From: Clostridia bacterium
Lineage (GTDB): Bacteria; Bacillota; Clostridia; Christensenellales; CAG-1252
DNA: 60,681 nucleotides
Direction: 5' to 3'
NCBI GenBank assembly: GCA_024685775.1
Contig: JAIKVL010000011.1
Coordinates: 1-60,681, forward strand
Shown here in pieces: positions 28,432 through 37,279 of the stretch (position 1 is its first letter; every line of letters begins with the position of its first letter). The position numbers and the translations under genes were made by a program. Below the pieces are notes generated by a model. It worked only from the letters and a program-made list of their open reading frames with translations, ran no database searches and had not been told where the DNA came from.

Positions 28432-30839
28432 TATCTGACGATAAAGTTTATGATCTTTCCGGGGACGTAGATGACTTTGACGATCGTCTTACCCGCAAGC
28501 GCCTGCGCTGCGTCCGAATCCATCACGGCGGCGACCGCTTCTTCCTGCGACGCGTCGCGGGAGACGGTGATCCTGCCTTTGAGTTTTCCGAGGATCTGGA
28601 CGGGGATCTCGACTTCGCTCGAAACAAGATGCTTTTCGTCGTAGACCGGCCAAGCGCTTTCCGCGATGAGCGTCTTATTCCCGATCATTTCGTTAATCTC
28701 TTCGGTGACGTGCGGCGCGACCGGATAGAACAGCGTCAAAAGGGTTTTAAGCTCCCCTTTCGTGATATAGTTATCGGCGTAGATCTCGTTTACGAAGCCC
28801 ATCATCGCGGCGATCGCGGTATTGAAGCCCGTCGCTTCATAGTCTTCCGAGACCTTCTTGATGAGTTTATGGATCGAGCTCGTGTGCTTCGCGCTGTATC
28901 CTTCCTCGTCCGTAACGATCTCGGCGAGTCTCCAAAGCCTTTCGATGAAACGCTTACAGCCGACGATCGAATTATCCGACCAGGGCGCGGGACGCTCGTA
29001 ATCGCCGATAAACATGATATACGTTCTCAAAACGTCCGATCCGAATTTGTCGATGCACTCGTTCGGGTTGACGACGTTTCCGAGGGATTTGCTCATTTTG
29101 TTTCCGTCGCTGCCGAGGAGCAGACCTTGCGCCGTGCGTCTTTTATACGGTTCGGGGAACGGCACCGCGCCGATATCGTAAAGGAAGCGGTTCCAGAAAC
29201 GGGAATAGATCAAGTGACGCGTAACGTGCTCCATACCGCCGTTATACCAATCCACGGGGCCCCAATATTCGAGTTTCTTTTTATCCGCAAGCACGTTGTC
29301 GTTCTTCGGGTCGATATAGCGCAGGAAGTACCAAGACGATCCCGCCCACTGCGGCATCGTGTCCGTCTCGCGGCGCGCTTTTCCTCCGCACTTCGGGCAA
29401 GAGCAATTCACCCAATCCGTGACGTGAGAGAGCGGCGATTCGCCGGTATCCGTCGGCTTGTAATTTTCGAGATCGGGCAAGCGGAGCGGAAGCTCTTCCT
29501 CGGGAACGGGAACCATTCCGCATTTGTCGCAATAGACGATAGGAATGGGTTCGCCCCAATATCTTTGACGGTTGAACGCCCAGTCTTTCATATTGTAATT
29601 GACCTTTCTTTCGCCGATCTTTCTCTGCTCGATATAGTCGATCATCGAAGCGATCGCTTCCTTGACGGGCTTTCCGTTCAGGAAATCGCTGTTGATCATA
29701 ACGCCGTTATAAATATCGGTGTAGGCTTCTTTTTCGAGGTCGACTTCTCCGTCGATGACCTGAATGATCGGAAGAGAATATTTCTTCGCAAAATCGTAGT
29801 CGCGGGTATCGTGCGCGGGGACCGCCATAATCGCGCCCGTGCCGTAGCCCATCATAACGTAATCCGCAACGAAGATCGGGACTTCTTTCTTCGTCAAAGG
29901 ATTGATCGCCTTTACGCCTTTCAGCATAACGCCCGTCTTGTCTTTTTGAAGCTGGACGCGCTCGAATTCATTCTTGCGGCGCGCCGCTTCGCGATAGGCT
30001 TCGACTTCCGCCATATTCTCGATCTTGTCTTTGTTCTCTTCGATCAAAGGATGCTCGGGAGCGATACACATAAAGGTGACGCCGAAGATCGTGTCCGCAC
30101 GCGTCGTGAAGACGCGAAGGTTGCCGCCCGTCGTTACGGGGAAATCGATCTCCGCGCCGTAGGATCTGCCGATCCAGTTCTCCTGCTCGGTCTTGACCCT
30201 CGGAAGGAAATCCAAGCCTTCGAGCCCGGAAAGGAGCTTATCCGCATAGTCGCGGATCTTCAAAAACCAAACGTCCTTTTGTTTTTGGATAACGGGCGAG
30301 CCGCAGCGATCGCATTTGCCCCCTTGCGATTCCTCGTTCGAAAGGACGACTTTGCAGTTCTCGCAGAAATTGACGTAGGTATTGCTGCGATAAGCAAGCC
30401 CGCGCTTGAACAGCTGAATGAAGATCCATTGCGTCCATTTATAATAAGACGGATCGGTCGTGTCCACCGTGCGATCCCAATCGAAGGAATAGCCGACGCG
30501 TTTGAGCTGAGAAACGAAGGTCTTGATATTGCGGTCGGTAACGATGCGCGGATGCTGATTGGTCTTCATCGCATAGTTTTCGGTAGGCAGACCGAACGCG
30601 TCCCACCCGATCGGGAACAGGACGTTATAGCCTTGCAATCTTCTCTTTCTCGCGATCACTTCCATCGAGGTGAACGCGCGGATATGCCCGACGTGTAACC
30701 CCGCGCCGGAAGGATACGGAAACTCGATCAAACCGTAAAATTTCGGCTTATCGCTGAAATCTTTCGCTTTGAACAATCCTTTCTCTTCCCAAATCTTTTG
30801 CCACTTCGGTTCGATTTCCTGCGGACGATAGTCTTTCAT
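28431..30839 (-). CDS. leuS: Leucyl-tRNA synthetase
   Basis: This 802-residue protein is full length for bacterial LeuRS. It has the HIGH-type motif HVGH early, zinc-like clusters CENCK...CDRCG and CDKCG...CPKCGG, an editing domain with TTRADTIFG and TGAIMAVPAHDTRDYDF, and KMSKS in NKMSKSLGNVV. It charges tRNA-Leu and edits mischarged species. The start at 30839 has AAGGAG 5-6 nt upstream; further upstream codons lie in AT-rich leader DNA. I looked for a T-box in the roughly 45-nt leader and see none; it is too short. It heads a nine-gene run ending at acpP. Confidence 0.97.
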   Translation of the reverse strand: MKDYRPQEIEPKWQKIWEEKGLFKAKDFSDKPKFYGLIEFPYPSGAGLHVGHIRAFTSMEVIARKRRLQGYNVLFPIGWDAFGLPTENYAMKTNQHPRIVTDRNIKTFVSQLKRVGYSFDWDRTVDTTDPSYYKWTQWIFIQLFKRGLAYRSNTYVNFCENCKVVLSNEESQGGKCDRCGSPVIQKQKDVWFLKIRDYADKLLSGLEGLDFLPRVKTEQENWIGRSYGAEIDFPVTTGGNLRVFTTRADTIFGVTFMCIAPEHPLIEENKDKIENMAEVEAYREAARRKNEFERVQLQKDKTGVMLKGVKAINPLTKKEVPIFVADYVMMGYGTGAIMAVPAHDTRDYDFAKKYSLPIIQVIDGEVDLEKEAYTDIYNGVMINSDFLNGKPVKEAIASMIDYIEQRKIGERKVNYNMKDWAFNRQRYWGEPIPIVYCDKCGMVPVPEEELPLRLPDLENYKPTDTGESPLSHVTDWVNCSCPKCGGKARRETDTMPQWAGSSWYFLRYIDPKNDNVLADKKKLEYWGPVDWYNGGMEHVTRHLIYSRFWNRFLYDIGAVPFPEPYKRRTAQGLLLGSDGNKMSKSLGNVVNPNECIDKFGSDVLRTYIMFIGDYERPAPWSDNSIVGCKRFIERLWRLAEIVTDEEGYSAKHTSSIHKLIKKVSEDYEATGFNTAIAAMMGFVNEIYADNYITKGELKTLLTLFYPVAPHVTEEINEMIGNKTLIAESAWPVYDEKHLVSSEVEIPVQILGKLKGRITVSRDASQEEAVAAVMDSDAAQALAGKTIVKVIYVPGKIINFIVR

Positions 30840-30885
30840 AATTCTCCTTGGCGTACGAAACGCATTTTTATTCTTATAATATTTA

Positions 30886-30914
30886 ATAATATTATACGGC
30901 GATCGGAAAGTCAA
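30886..30914 (-). promoter_or_regulatory. Promoter of leuS and the operon behind it
   Basis: On the minus strand TTGACT (30909-30914), a 17-bp spacer and TATTAT (30886-30891) form a good sigma-A promoter about 45 bp before the leuS start. Confidence 0.7.
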
Positions 30915-31028
30915 AGATTTTCGGGGACAAAGCGCGAAAACGAAGCGAAATCGCCGCGCTTTCCCGTGATACCGCCCTTCCGCGTTTATTTTTCCCGAAA
31001 TCGGCGATACTGAATACGGAGGTAAAAG

Positions 31029-32288
31029 ATGAATCCTTTTGAATTAAAACCGATGGAAATGGAACAAACTTTCAAAGAGCGCAAAGACCTGTACGGATAC
31101 AGCTACGACAAGCATAACGCGAATCCCTATTCCAAACTCCGCATCATTTTGATGAACGGAACGGAATTCGAAGAGGTCTATTTCGGTCATAACGCGATGC
31201 GAAACGAAGCGCGCGGAGATCTGAGGCGCGATCTCGCCCTGCTTCGCCGCTCGGAGCAAATGCAACAAAAACGCATCGCCTGCCTGAAACCGATCAGCGA
31301 AAGCGTCCTCGAAAACACGATCGCCTACGAGCAACTCGCCGTGGATCTGACCGCGACGATGGCGGCGCGGGAACACGATCCCTACGTCAAGCACTGCATG
31401 GATTTCGCGCTGCTTGAAGACTTCGATCACCTGTATCGCTACGCCGATTTGATGAATATGGAGACGGGCGAAAAAGCCGAAGAACTCGTCGGCGGCTATA
31501 CCGAGATCATGCCGGGACGCCCGACGATCGCCGAACATCGCCACCCCTACGACGACGTAAAACGCCCGATCAACGCGGCGAACGCTTCCCTGCTTACGAA
31601 ATTGCAGGTCAATATTATCACGGCGGCGGAACAGCAAACGATGAATTATTATATGAACCAGTGCGGCTTCTATAAATCCGACCTCGGAAGACGGCTCTAT
31701 CAGGAGATCGGAATGATCGAGGAACAGCACGTCAGTCAGTACGGTTCTCTGATCGATCCCGTCTGCTCTCCGCTCGAAAAACTCTTGATGCACGAATACA
31801 CCGAAGCCTATCTCTATTACAGCTGCTACGAAACCGAAACGGACAAAAAACTCAAAGATATTTGGGAAGAAATGTTTTTGCAGGAAGTGACCCATTTACA
31901 CTTCGCCGCGGAACTTTTGAAGAAGTACGACAAGCGGGAATGGAAGCAAGTGATCCCGAATGCGAATTTCCCCGAATTGCTCGTAATTTCCGAGCAAAAG
32001 GAATACGTCCGTAACGTCCTCAAACACACCGTTACGGAGACCGCGATGCGCGAAGATTTCGCCTCGGTGGACAGTTTGTCCGACACCTTCGATTTCTTCG
32101 ATTATCAAAAGCGCGTAAACGGAAGCGCGACGGGCGTCGCGAGCCACGAAGTCATCGAAAGACACATTCAAGAGCTCGGCGAAGACTATCGCTACCAGAT
32201 CAAAGATCACCCCGTCTCCGCGCTTCGCAAACGCGACGAGGATAATTACACGCTCGGCAGAGTAAAAAGCAAAGTCGGCGCGAATTGA
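31029..32288 (+). CDS. Ferritin-like superfamily protein with two candidate di-metal helix pairs
   Basis: This 419-residue soluble protein is mostly helical. Two Glu/His-rich sets suggest a ferritin-like four-helix bundle: ENTIAYEQ (near 95) with LLEDFDHLYRY (near 130), and EIGMIEEQHVSQYG (near 222) with LHEYTEAYLYY and EEMFLQEVTHLHFAAELL (near 285). The ExxH spacing in the EDFDH, EEQH and EVTH elements is that of di-iron or di-manganese carboxylate sites. The first 65 residues (MNPFELKPMEMEQTFKERKD...) and the last 100 are not ferritin-like. GGAGGT lies upstream of the start. It stands alone and divergent from leuS, ending in a strong terminator. Substrate is unknown; oxidative or metal homeostasis is inference. 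Confidence 0.72.
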   Translation: MNPFELKPMEMEQTFKERKDLYGYSYDKHNANPYSKLRIILMNGTEFEEVYFGHNAMRNEARGDLRRDLALLRRSEQMQQKRIACLKPISESVLENTIAYEQLAVDLTATMAAREHDPYVKHCMDFALLEDFDHLYRYADLMNMETGEKAEELVGGYTEIMPGRPTIAEHRHPYDDVKRPINAANASLLTKLQVNIITAAEQQTMNYYMNQCGFYKSDLGRRLYQEIGMIEEQHVSQYGSLIDPVCSPLEKLLMHEYTEAYLYYSCYETETDKKLKDIWEEMFLQEVTHLHFAAELLKKYDKREWKQVIPNANFPELLVISEQKEYVRNVLKHTVTETAMREDFASVDSLSDTFDFFDYQKRVNGSATGVASHEVIERHIQELGEDYRYQIKDHPVSALRKRDEDNYTLGRVKSKVGAN

Positions 32289-32302
32289 CCGATCGAAGCG
32301 AA

Positions 32303-32339
32303 AAGAGCGCCCGCCGAACGGCGGACGCTCTTCTTTTAT
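32303..32339. terminator. Bidirectional terminator between convergent genes
   Basis: AAGAGCG-CCGCCG (32303-32316) pairs with CGGCGG-CGCTCTT (32319-32332) around an AA loop, with one internal mismatch, then TCTTTTATTTT. It can stop both the ferritin-like gene and the minus-strand metallophosphatase operon. Confidence 0.85.
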
Positions 32340-32360
32340 TTTCGAGTGATTCGCAGTATT

Positions 32361-33695
32361 TTACGCCGCTTGATACGGCATTCCGTCGATGACGCGCGGA
32401 ATCAAAGCATAGTCTTTTTCATACCAAACGCTGTACAGATCGAAGGAAGAATCCGCCTTGATCTCGATCACCGCATATCCCTTCATAAGATTGGTGGGAT
32501 CGTCGGTCTTGCCGTTCGAATATAAGCTGTACGTCGCGTAGCCCGAGCAAGTGCCGTACGCGAGATAGAGAGGTTTTTCGCCCGGATCGCAGTCCTCGTA
32601 CAGAATAGAGTTATTGATGTGATCGTGACCGTTAAACAAGGCGTTCACACCCGCGCGAAGCGATTTCATCAAGTCGTACATTCCGTTGTTATAATCGGAC
32701 GAGCAGCAACCCTCGTAATTCGCGGTTCCCTCGACGACGTTCCATCCGTCCTTGATCACGATTCTTCCGATCACGGAACCGCCCTTCTTAACTTCGCTGT
32801 TCGGGACTTCCGTCCAACCGCTCGGGACTCCTTCGCCCGCGGGCAAGTACTTCACGTTCGCCTGCTCGACCAAGGGGATATGGATAAAGAGCATCGTTTT
32901 GACGCCGTTCGTCAGATTATTCGTCACCTTTCTGACTTGCTCTTCGTACCAAGTCTTTTGGCTGTCTTTCAAGAAATCGTAGCTGTCTTTCGCCACGCCG
33001 ACTTTCTTCGCGTCCGCTTTCGTGATCGCGTCGCCGGAATCCATAAAGATCATCGACTGAACGACCTTATAATCGGCGCCGAGGAGGTTGACGACGAAGT
33101 TTCCGATGCCCCAAACCTTTTCGCCGGATTCCGTTCTTTTAACGTCGTCGTCCAAAAGCGCGTGGGGATATTTTTCGAGGATGGACATCAGCTCCGCTCT
33201 CGAAAGCGCGAAGATTTGATCGCCTTCGTGGTTTCCGAGGCAGTACGACCAATAAATCCCGAGTTTTTCCATGATCTCGGCAAGTTGGATCGCTCTCGAT
33301 CTGCCGCGAATGCTCGTTATGATATCGCCGGTCAAGACGATGTAATCGGGTCTTTCTTTATACATCGCGTCAAGGAAATTATTGATCGTGCGCTCCGTCC
33401 CGTCCATCTTGTCGGACAAGTGCATATCCGTAAATTGCAAAACGCGCCAAGGCGAATCGTCGATCAATCCGTTTTCTTGCATTTTGACGAGCGCGGGCGC
33501 GTCGGTCGGGTTGCCGCCTTCGTTCGGAGCAAGCAGCATTACGTTGTTCTCGATCGGCTTCACCCTGCTCCAATCCACGCGCATCGGTTGCGGCGCGTAC
33601 AAAAGGATCAATAAGACGCAGACGATGACGAAAAGCGCGATGCAAACGGCAATGATGATTTTTTTTCTGACCGGAGTGGTCTCTTCCATACTCAT
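32361..33695 (-). CDS. Membrane-anchored calcineurin-like metallophosphatase (copy 1)
   Basis: This 444-residue protein has an N-terminal transmembrane helix (12-33), so the catalytic domain is probably outside the cell. The metallophosphoesterase motifs are all present: TDMH (89-92), GD (123-124), GNHE (154-157), FIHIPL, and GHDH near residue 350. The family cleaves phosphomonoesters or phosphodiesters with two metals. It resembles purple-acid-type phosphodiesterases such as Dcr2/CpdA-like proteins. It is a clear tandem paralogue of the gene upstream (33734-35059), sharing long matching stretches. GGGAGG precedes the start. It is last in the symporter operon. Confidence 0.88.
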   Translation of the reverse strand: MSMEETTPVRKKIIIAVCIALFVIVCVLLILLYAPQPMRVDWSRVKPIENNVMLLAPNEGGNPTDAPALVKMQENGLIDDSPWRVLQFTDMHLSDKMDGTERTINNFLDAMYKERPDYIVLTGDIITSIRGRSRAIQLAEIMEKLGIYWSYCLGNHEGDQIFALSRAELMSILEKYPHALLDDDVKRTESGEKVWGIGNFVVNLLGADYKVVQSMIFMDSGDAITKADAKKVGVAKDSYDFLKDSQKTWYEEQVRKVTNNLTNGVKTMLFIHIPLVEQANVKYLPAGEGVPSGWTEVPNSEVKKGGSVIGRIVIKDGWNVVEGTANYEGCCSSDYNNGMYDLMKSLRAGVNALFNGHDHINNSILYEDCDPGEKPLYLAYGTCSGYATYSLYSNGKTDDPTNLMKGYAVIEIKADSSFDLYSVWYEKDYALIPRVIDGMPYQAA

Positions 33696-33733
33696 AGGTT
33701 TCCTCCCGAAGTAAAGTCTCTTTTTCGTTATGA

Positions 33734-35059
33734 TCAGCGAACGACGGGTTCGGACGCGAGAACGCGCGGGATCATCGCGTATTCCACGTCATACAAAACG
33801 CTGCTGAGATCAAAGCTCTTATCCGCGTTCACGCTGATCACGTTGTAGCCGCGCATAATGTAGTTATCCTTATCCGACAGCCCGTACTTATAAAGGTTAT
33901 AGCCCTGAATTCCGCTACACGTCGCGTAGCAAAGGAACAGGGGCTTTTCCGTGGCTTCATTGTAGTTTTCATAAAGAACGGTGCTGTTGATATGATCGTG
34001 CCCGCAGAACAAAGCGTTTACGCCCGCACGAAGCGATTTCATCAAATCGTACATCCCGTTATTGTAATCGGAGCAATAACATTTTTCATAGCTTGCGGTT
34101 CCGCCGATCAAATTCCAACCGTCTTTGACGACCATGCTGCCGACCAGCGCCCCGTTGACGGAGAGTTCGCTACCCGCCGCAAAATACCAACCGTCCTCTT
34201 TCGGAGTCCCGACTTTCAGGAATTTCGCGTAGCCCTGCTCGACCAAGGGAATATGGATGAAGAGCATCGTTTTCGAATTCGCGGCAATCGCTTTTTCGAC
34301 CTGCTCTTTGTACCAAGTCTTTTGGCTGTCCTTCAAATAATCGTACGTTCCGCCCGCCACGCCGAGTTTTTTCGCGTCTGCGGAAGAGATCTTGTTGCCG
34401 CTGTCCATAAAGATCAAGGATTGCGAAAGTTTATAATCCGCGCCGAGAAGGTTGACGACGAAGTTTCCGTTACCCCAAACTTTCTCGCCCGTCGAGGTTT
34501 TCTTGACGTCGGCTTGCGTCAGGCAATGCGGATAGGAAGAAAGGATCTTGACGCACTCTTTTCTCGAAACGGTAAAGGGATTGGAATCTCCCTCGTGATT
34601 TCCGAGGACGTAGCCCCAGTAAATCCCCATCTTTTCAAAGATCTCGGCGAGTTGCTTCGCGCGGGGTCTCCCGCCCTTTCTCGTGATGATATCGCCCGTG
34701 ATCGCGACGAAATCGGGTTTTTCTCTATTGAGAGCGTCGATGAAATGATCGATCGTGTTATTCGTCGTTTCGAGTTCGTGAGAAAGGTGCATATCGCTGA
34801 ATTGGAGGATTTTCCAAGGAGAATCGTCGATCGTTCCGTTCTCGTTCAGTTTCACGAGCGCTTGCGCGTCCGTCGTGTTCCCGCCCTCGCCGGGAGCGAG
34901 AAGCTTTACGTTCGAATCGATCTTCTTTACCTTTTCCCATTTGATCTTCATCGGGATCGGCATAAACGAAACCAATCCGAACACGATAAAGCCGACGATG
35001 AGGACGACGGCGACGATAATGATGATCTTCGCTTGCAGTGACATGGCTACTTCTTTCAT
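33734..35059 (-). CDS. Membrane-anchored calcineurin-like metallophosphatase (copy 2)
   Basis: This 441-residue paralogue of the downstream gene has the same layout: one N-terminal membrane helix (about 10-32), then an extracytoplasmic catalytic domain with SDMHL, TGDIIT, LGNHEGD, FIHIPLVEQ and GHDHIN. The two copies align nearly end to end, so a tandem duplication is likely. Both retain every catalytic motif, so both should be active. The start at 35059 follows AAGGAG with correct spacing; Met6 is a weaker alternative. It lies 15 bp after the toroid-type enzyme gene. Confidence 0.88.
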   Translation of the reverse strand: MKEVAMSLQAKIIIIVAVVLIVGFIVFGLVSFMPIPMKIKWEKVKKIDSNVKLLAPGEGGNTTDAQALVKLNENGTIDDSPWKILQFSDMHLSHELETTNNTIDHFIDALNREKPDFVAITGDIITRKGGRPRAKQLAEIFEKMGIYWGYVLGNHEGDSNPFTVSRKECVKILSSYPHCLTQADVKKTSTGEKVWGNGNFVVNLLGADYKLSQSLIFMDSGNKISSADAKKLGVAGGTYDYLKDSQKTWYKEQVEKAIAANSKTMLFIHIPLVEQGYAKFLKVGTPKEDGWYFAAGSELSVNGALVGSMVVKDGWNLIGGTASYEKCYCSDYNNGMYDLMKSLRAGVNALFCGHDHINSTVLYENYNEATEKPLFLCYATCSGIQGYNLYKYGLSDKDNYIMRGYNVISVNADKSFDLSSVLYDVEYAMIPRVLASEPVVR

Positions 35060-35074
35060 AAAGCTCTCCTTTGC

Positions 35075-37258
35075 TTATTGTTCTTTGCGGATCCCTTCGG
35101 CAACGTTGATATGGCAACTCGCGCCGCCCGCGCTGACTTTAATATCGCCCGACAGATAGTCGGTTTGGACGAAATCGCTATCGTAACGCTTATACTCGGT
35201 CTCTTGCGTTTTTCCGTTGACGGTGAACGCGCCGCCATAGGTCAGGGACAGTTCTCTTTCTCCTGTCTTATACGTCAGGACGTTCCCGTCGAACGAAACG
35301 GGGTTTTCCGTGATTCTCTTTCGGAACGCATCGAAAGAGCCTTCTTTATCGAGCGTGGAAAGCTCGTAAGCGGTGAATTGGACTCTGCCTCTTTGCACAA
35401 GCTCGAATTTCTTCGTTTCATCCTTCAAGAGCCCTTCCATAATGCGCGTCTTTTTCGCGTCGTAATCGAGATAGATAAAGTCGCTCGCGCCGATTAGCGC
35501 AAGAAGGACGTTTCCTTTTCTCGCGAAAGCGTATCGTCCGTCTACGACGACCTCGTCTAAAAGTTCTTCGGGAAGATAGGTATGCGTGTAGCGAAGCATC
35601 GAGCTCGGCGAAAAGAGAATGCTCTTCGGGATCTTATGGATCAAGAGCGTCACGTTCTCGTCTTGGACTGCGTGCGGCGCGACGCCGTAGCCACCCCAAA
35701 AGCCGGGAGAAGTATGGTAGGTCTTATCTTTCAAAGGTTGATGAGTAAAGACCGTTACGCCGCCCGGGAGGACCGCCGCCATCGTCGTCTGCTGCGCGCC
35801 CGAGCTTCCGGGCTTATAATCGACGAGCGTGGAAAGTTTGTAGCCGTCCGCGCGATACGCGTAGACGTTCGAGCGCTCGATACAGACCCCGTTCGGATAG
35901 AGTTTGACGAGCGCGGAGACAAACGGGAAAATGCCGATAAAGCGCAGGAAAGATGCGTTGAAATACTTGAAATAAGAGAAAAACTCGTTTTTCAAAAGGG
36001 AGTACTCGTTTACGATATCGAACGTATTATTGATAATTTCGGGATTGGAAAACGCTTCCATTCCGAGCTGGAACATGATTTGGCGGTCGGAAAGACCGAT
36101 CATATCTTCCTTTTCGAAATCCGCGAGATTCAAGCCGAAAGAAGTCTTGACGACGCGCGTCTCACTGTCAAGCCCGACGTTCTTGATCGCTTCGGGGACG
36201 GTATAATAGGGCGTCCCGTCTTTTTTCCTCGAATGCAACATCAAAAGGAAAAGCGAGGCTTGCGGACCGACGTGACAATATTTGCCGCCGAATTTCTTTC
36301 CTTCGTTCCAGATCGCGTCGATCAGAATATCACTGTTATTCTCCGCGAACGCGCAGTTGATGTTGTTTCTCGCGTACGCCCTGCCCTGCGCGCCGATGAT
36401 CGTCCCGTTTTTATAGCAATGCGCATAATCCAAGCAAAGGATATCCAACACGCCTTTCGCTTTATTCATAAGAAGGGTATCGTTTTGATCGCCGTGCAGG
36501 ATCAAAAGGGAAAGCTGCGCGAAATTGATCGGGAGATAATTGTGGGAATAGAATTCCGAAAAACCGTACTTACCGCGCAGATCCAACCAGATCAGCATAC
36601 GAGAACGGGCTTCTTCCGCTTTTTCTTTTCCGGTGCGTCCGTCGTTAAAAAAGATGCGATCGGGATATCTTCTTCCGATCAAATATTCGAGGACGAAAAA
36701 TGTGATCTCGTGGTTTTCGGAAAAATAGCAAACGCTGTCGTTTCCTTTCTCTGTCAGCCAAAACTTCATTCCGAGGAAGGTCTCGTCCAACAGAGCGCGG
36801 ACTCTTCCCGAAGGAGAGATCTTTTCGAGATAAGGATCCGCCGCCGTCGCGAAACGGTAAAGACGCGTCGCGCGAAAATCCAAGCAATCGAAACGGGAGT
36901 TGATATAGCGGCAATCGGGTTGCAGCGTCGCAAGAAGAATATGCTCCTCGATATCGTCGATCGAAAGCTTTATATCGGGGTTTTTCATCCCGGGATGCTC
37001 GAACAGCCAAAGCATATCGGGATAATCGTAACGTCTGGAATTATAGTCGGGCTGCCCTTCGGGCGCGACCGGGCGCGGCTTTTTAGCGACGCCGATCAAA
37101 ATATCGATCCCGATCCAAACGAGGATCGCGAGGAACAGAAAAGCGAAATACGGGCTGACCGCAATAAGAAGACCGATCGCGGTCAATATAACCGCGATCT
37201 TTACGATCATCCATACGAGTTCTCTTTTGAGCGATTTCGTCATCTTGCCCTTAGACAT
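35075..37258 (-). CDS. Membrane-anchored toroid-type polysaccharide-active enzyme, family unassigned
   Basis: This 727-residue protein has two adjacent transmembrane helices (15-34, 36-56), then a helical domain (about 90-500) and a beta-rich C-terminal domain (about 500-727). That order matches (alpha/alpha) toroid plus beta-sandwich enzymes, such as polysaccharide lyases and heparinase-like proteins. Distinctive motifs are SENHEI (180-185), LDLRGKYGFSEFYSHNYLP (225-243) and ARNNINCAF; the Asn/His/Tyr residues are candidate active-site groups. I do not recognise the exact family. Its operon with a GPH symporter and two phosphatases makes glycan cleavage outside the membrane the best guess. 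A GGAGGA site precedes the start, 21 bp after the symporter gene. Confidence 0.62.
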   Translation of the reverse strand: MSKGKMTKSLKRELVWMIVKIAVILTAIGLLIAVSPYFAFLFLAILVWIGIDILIGVAKKPRPVAPEGQPDYNSRRYDYPDMLWLFEHPGMKNPDIKLSIDDIEEHILLATLQPDCRYINSRFDCLDFRATRLYRFATAADPYLEKISPSGRVRALLDETFLGMKFWLTEKGNDSVCYFSENHEITFFVLEYLIGRRYPDRIFFNDGRTGKEKAEEARSRMLIWLDLRGKYGFSEFYSHNYLPINFAQLSLLILHGDQNDTLLMNKAKGVLDILCLDYAHCYKNGTIIGAQGRAYARNNINCAFAENNSDILIDAIWNEGKKFGGKYCHVGPQASLFLLMLHSRKKDGTPYYTVPEAIKNVGLDSETRVVKTSFGLNLADFEKEDMIGLSDRQIMFQLGMEAFSNPEIINNTFDIVNEYSLLKNEFFSYFKYFNASFLRFIGIFPFVSALVKLYPNGVCIERSNVYAYRADGYKLSTLVDYKPGSSGAQQTTMAAVLPGGVTVFTHQPLKDKTYHTSPGFWGGYGVAPHAVQDENVTLLIHKIPKSILFSPSSMLRYTHTYLPEELLDEVVVDGRYAFARKGNVLLALIGASDFIYLDYDAKKTRIMEGLLKDETKKFELVQRGRVQFTAYELSTLDKEGSFDAFRKRITENPVSFDGNVLTYKTGERELSLTYGGAFTVNGKTQETEYKRYDSDFVQTDYLSGDIKVSAGGASCHINVAEGIRKEQ

Positions 37259-37279
37259 CCTGTCCTCCGAATCGATCGA

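Noticed and set aside
24064..30698. Long plus-strand frames across pepF and leuS
   Set aside because: They are antisense to clearly recognised enzymes and have no ribosome sites or domain motifs.
30840..31028. T-box riboswitch before leuS
   Set aside because: The leader from the predicted start to ATG is about 45 nt and shows no specifier stem or antiterminator bulge.
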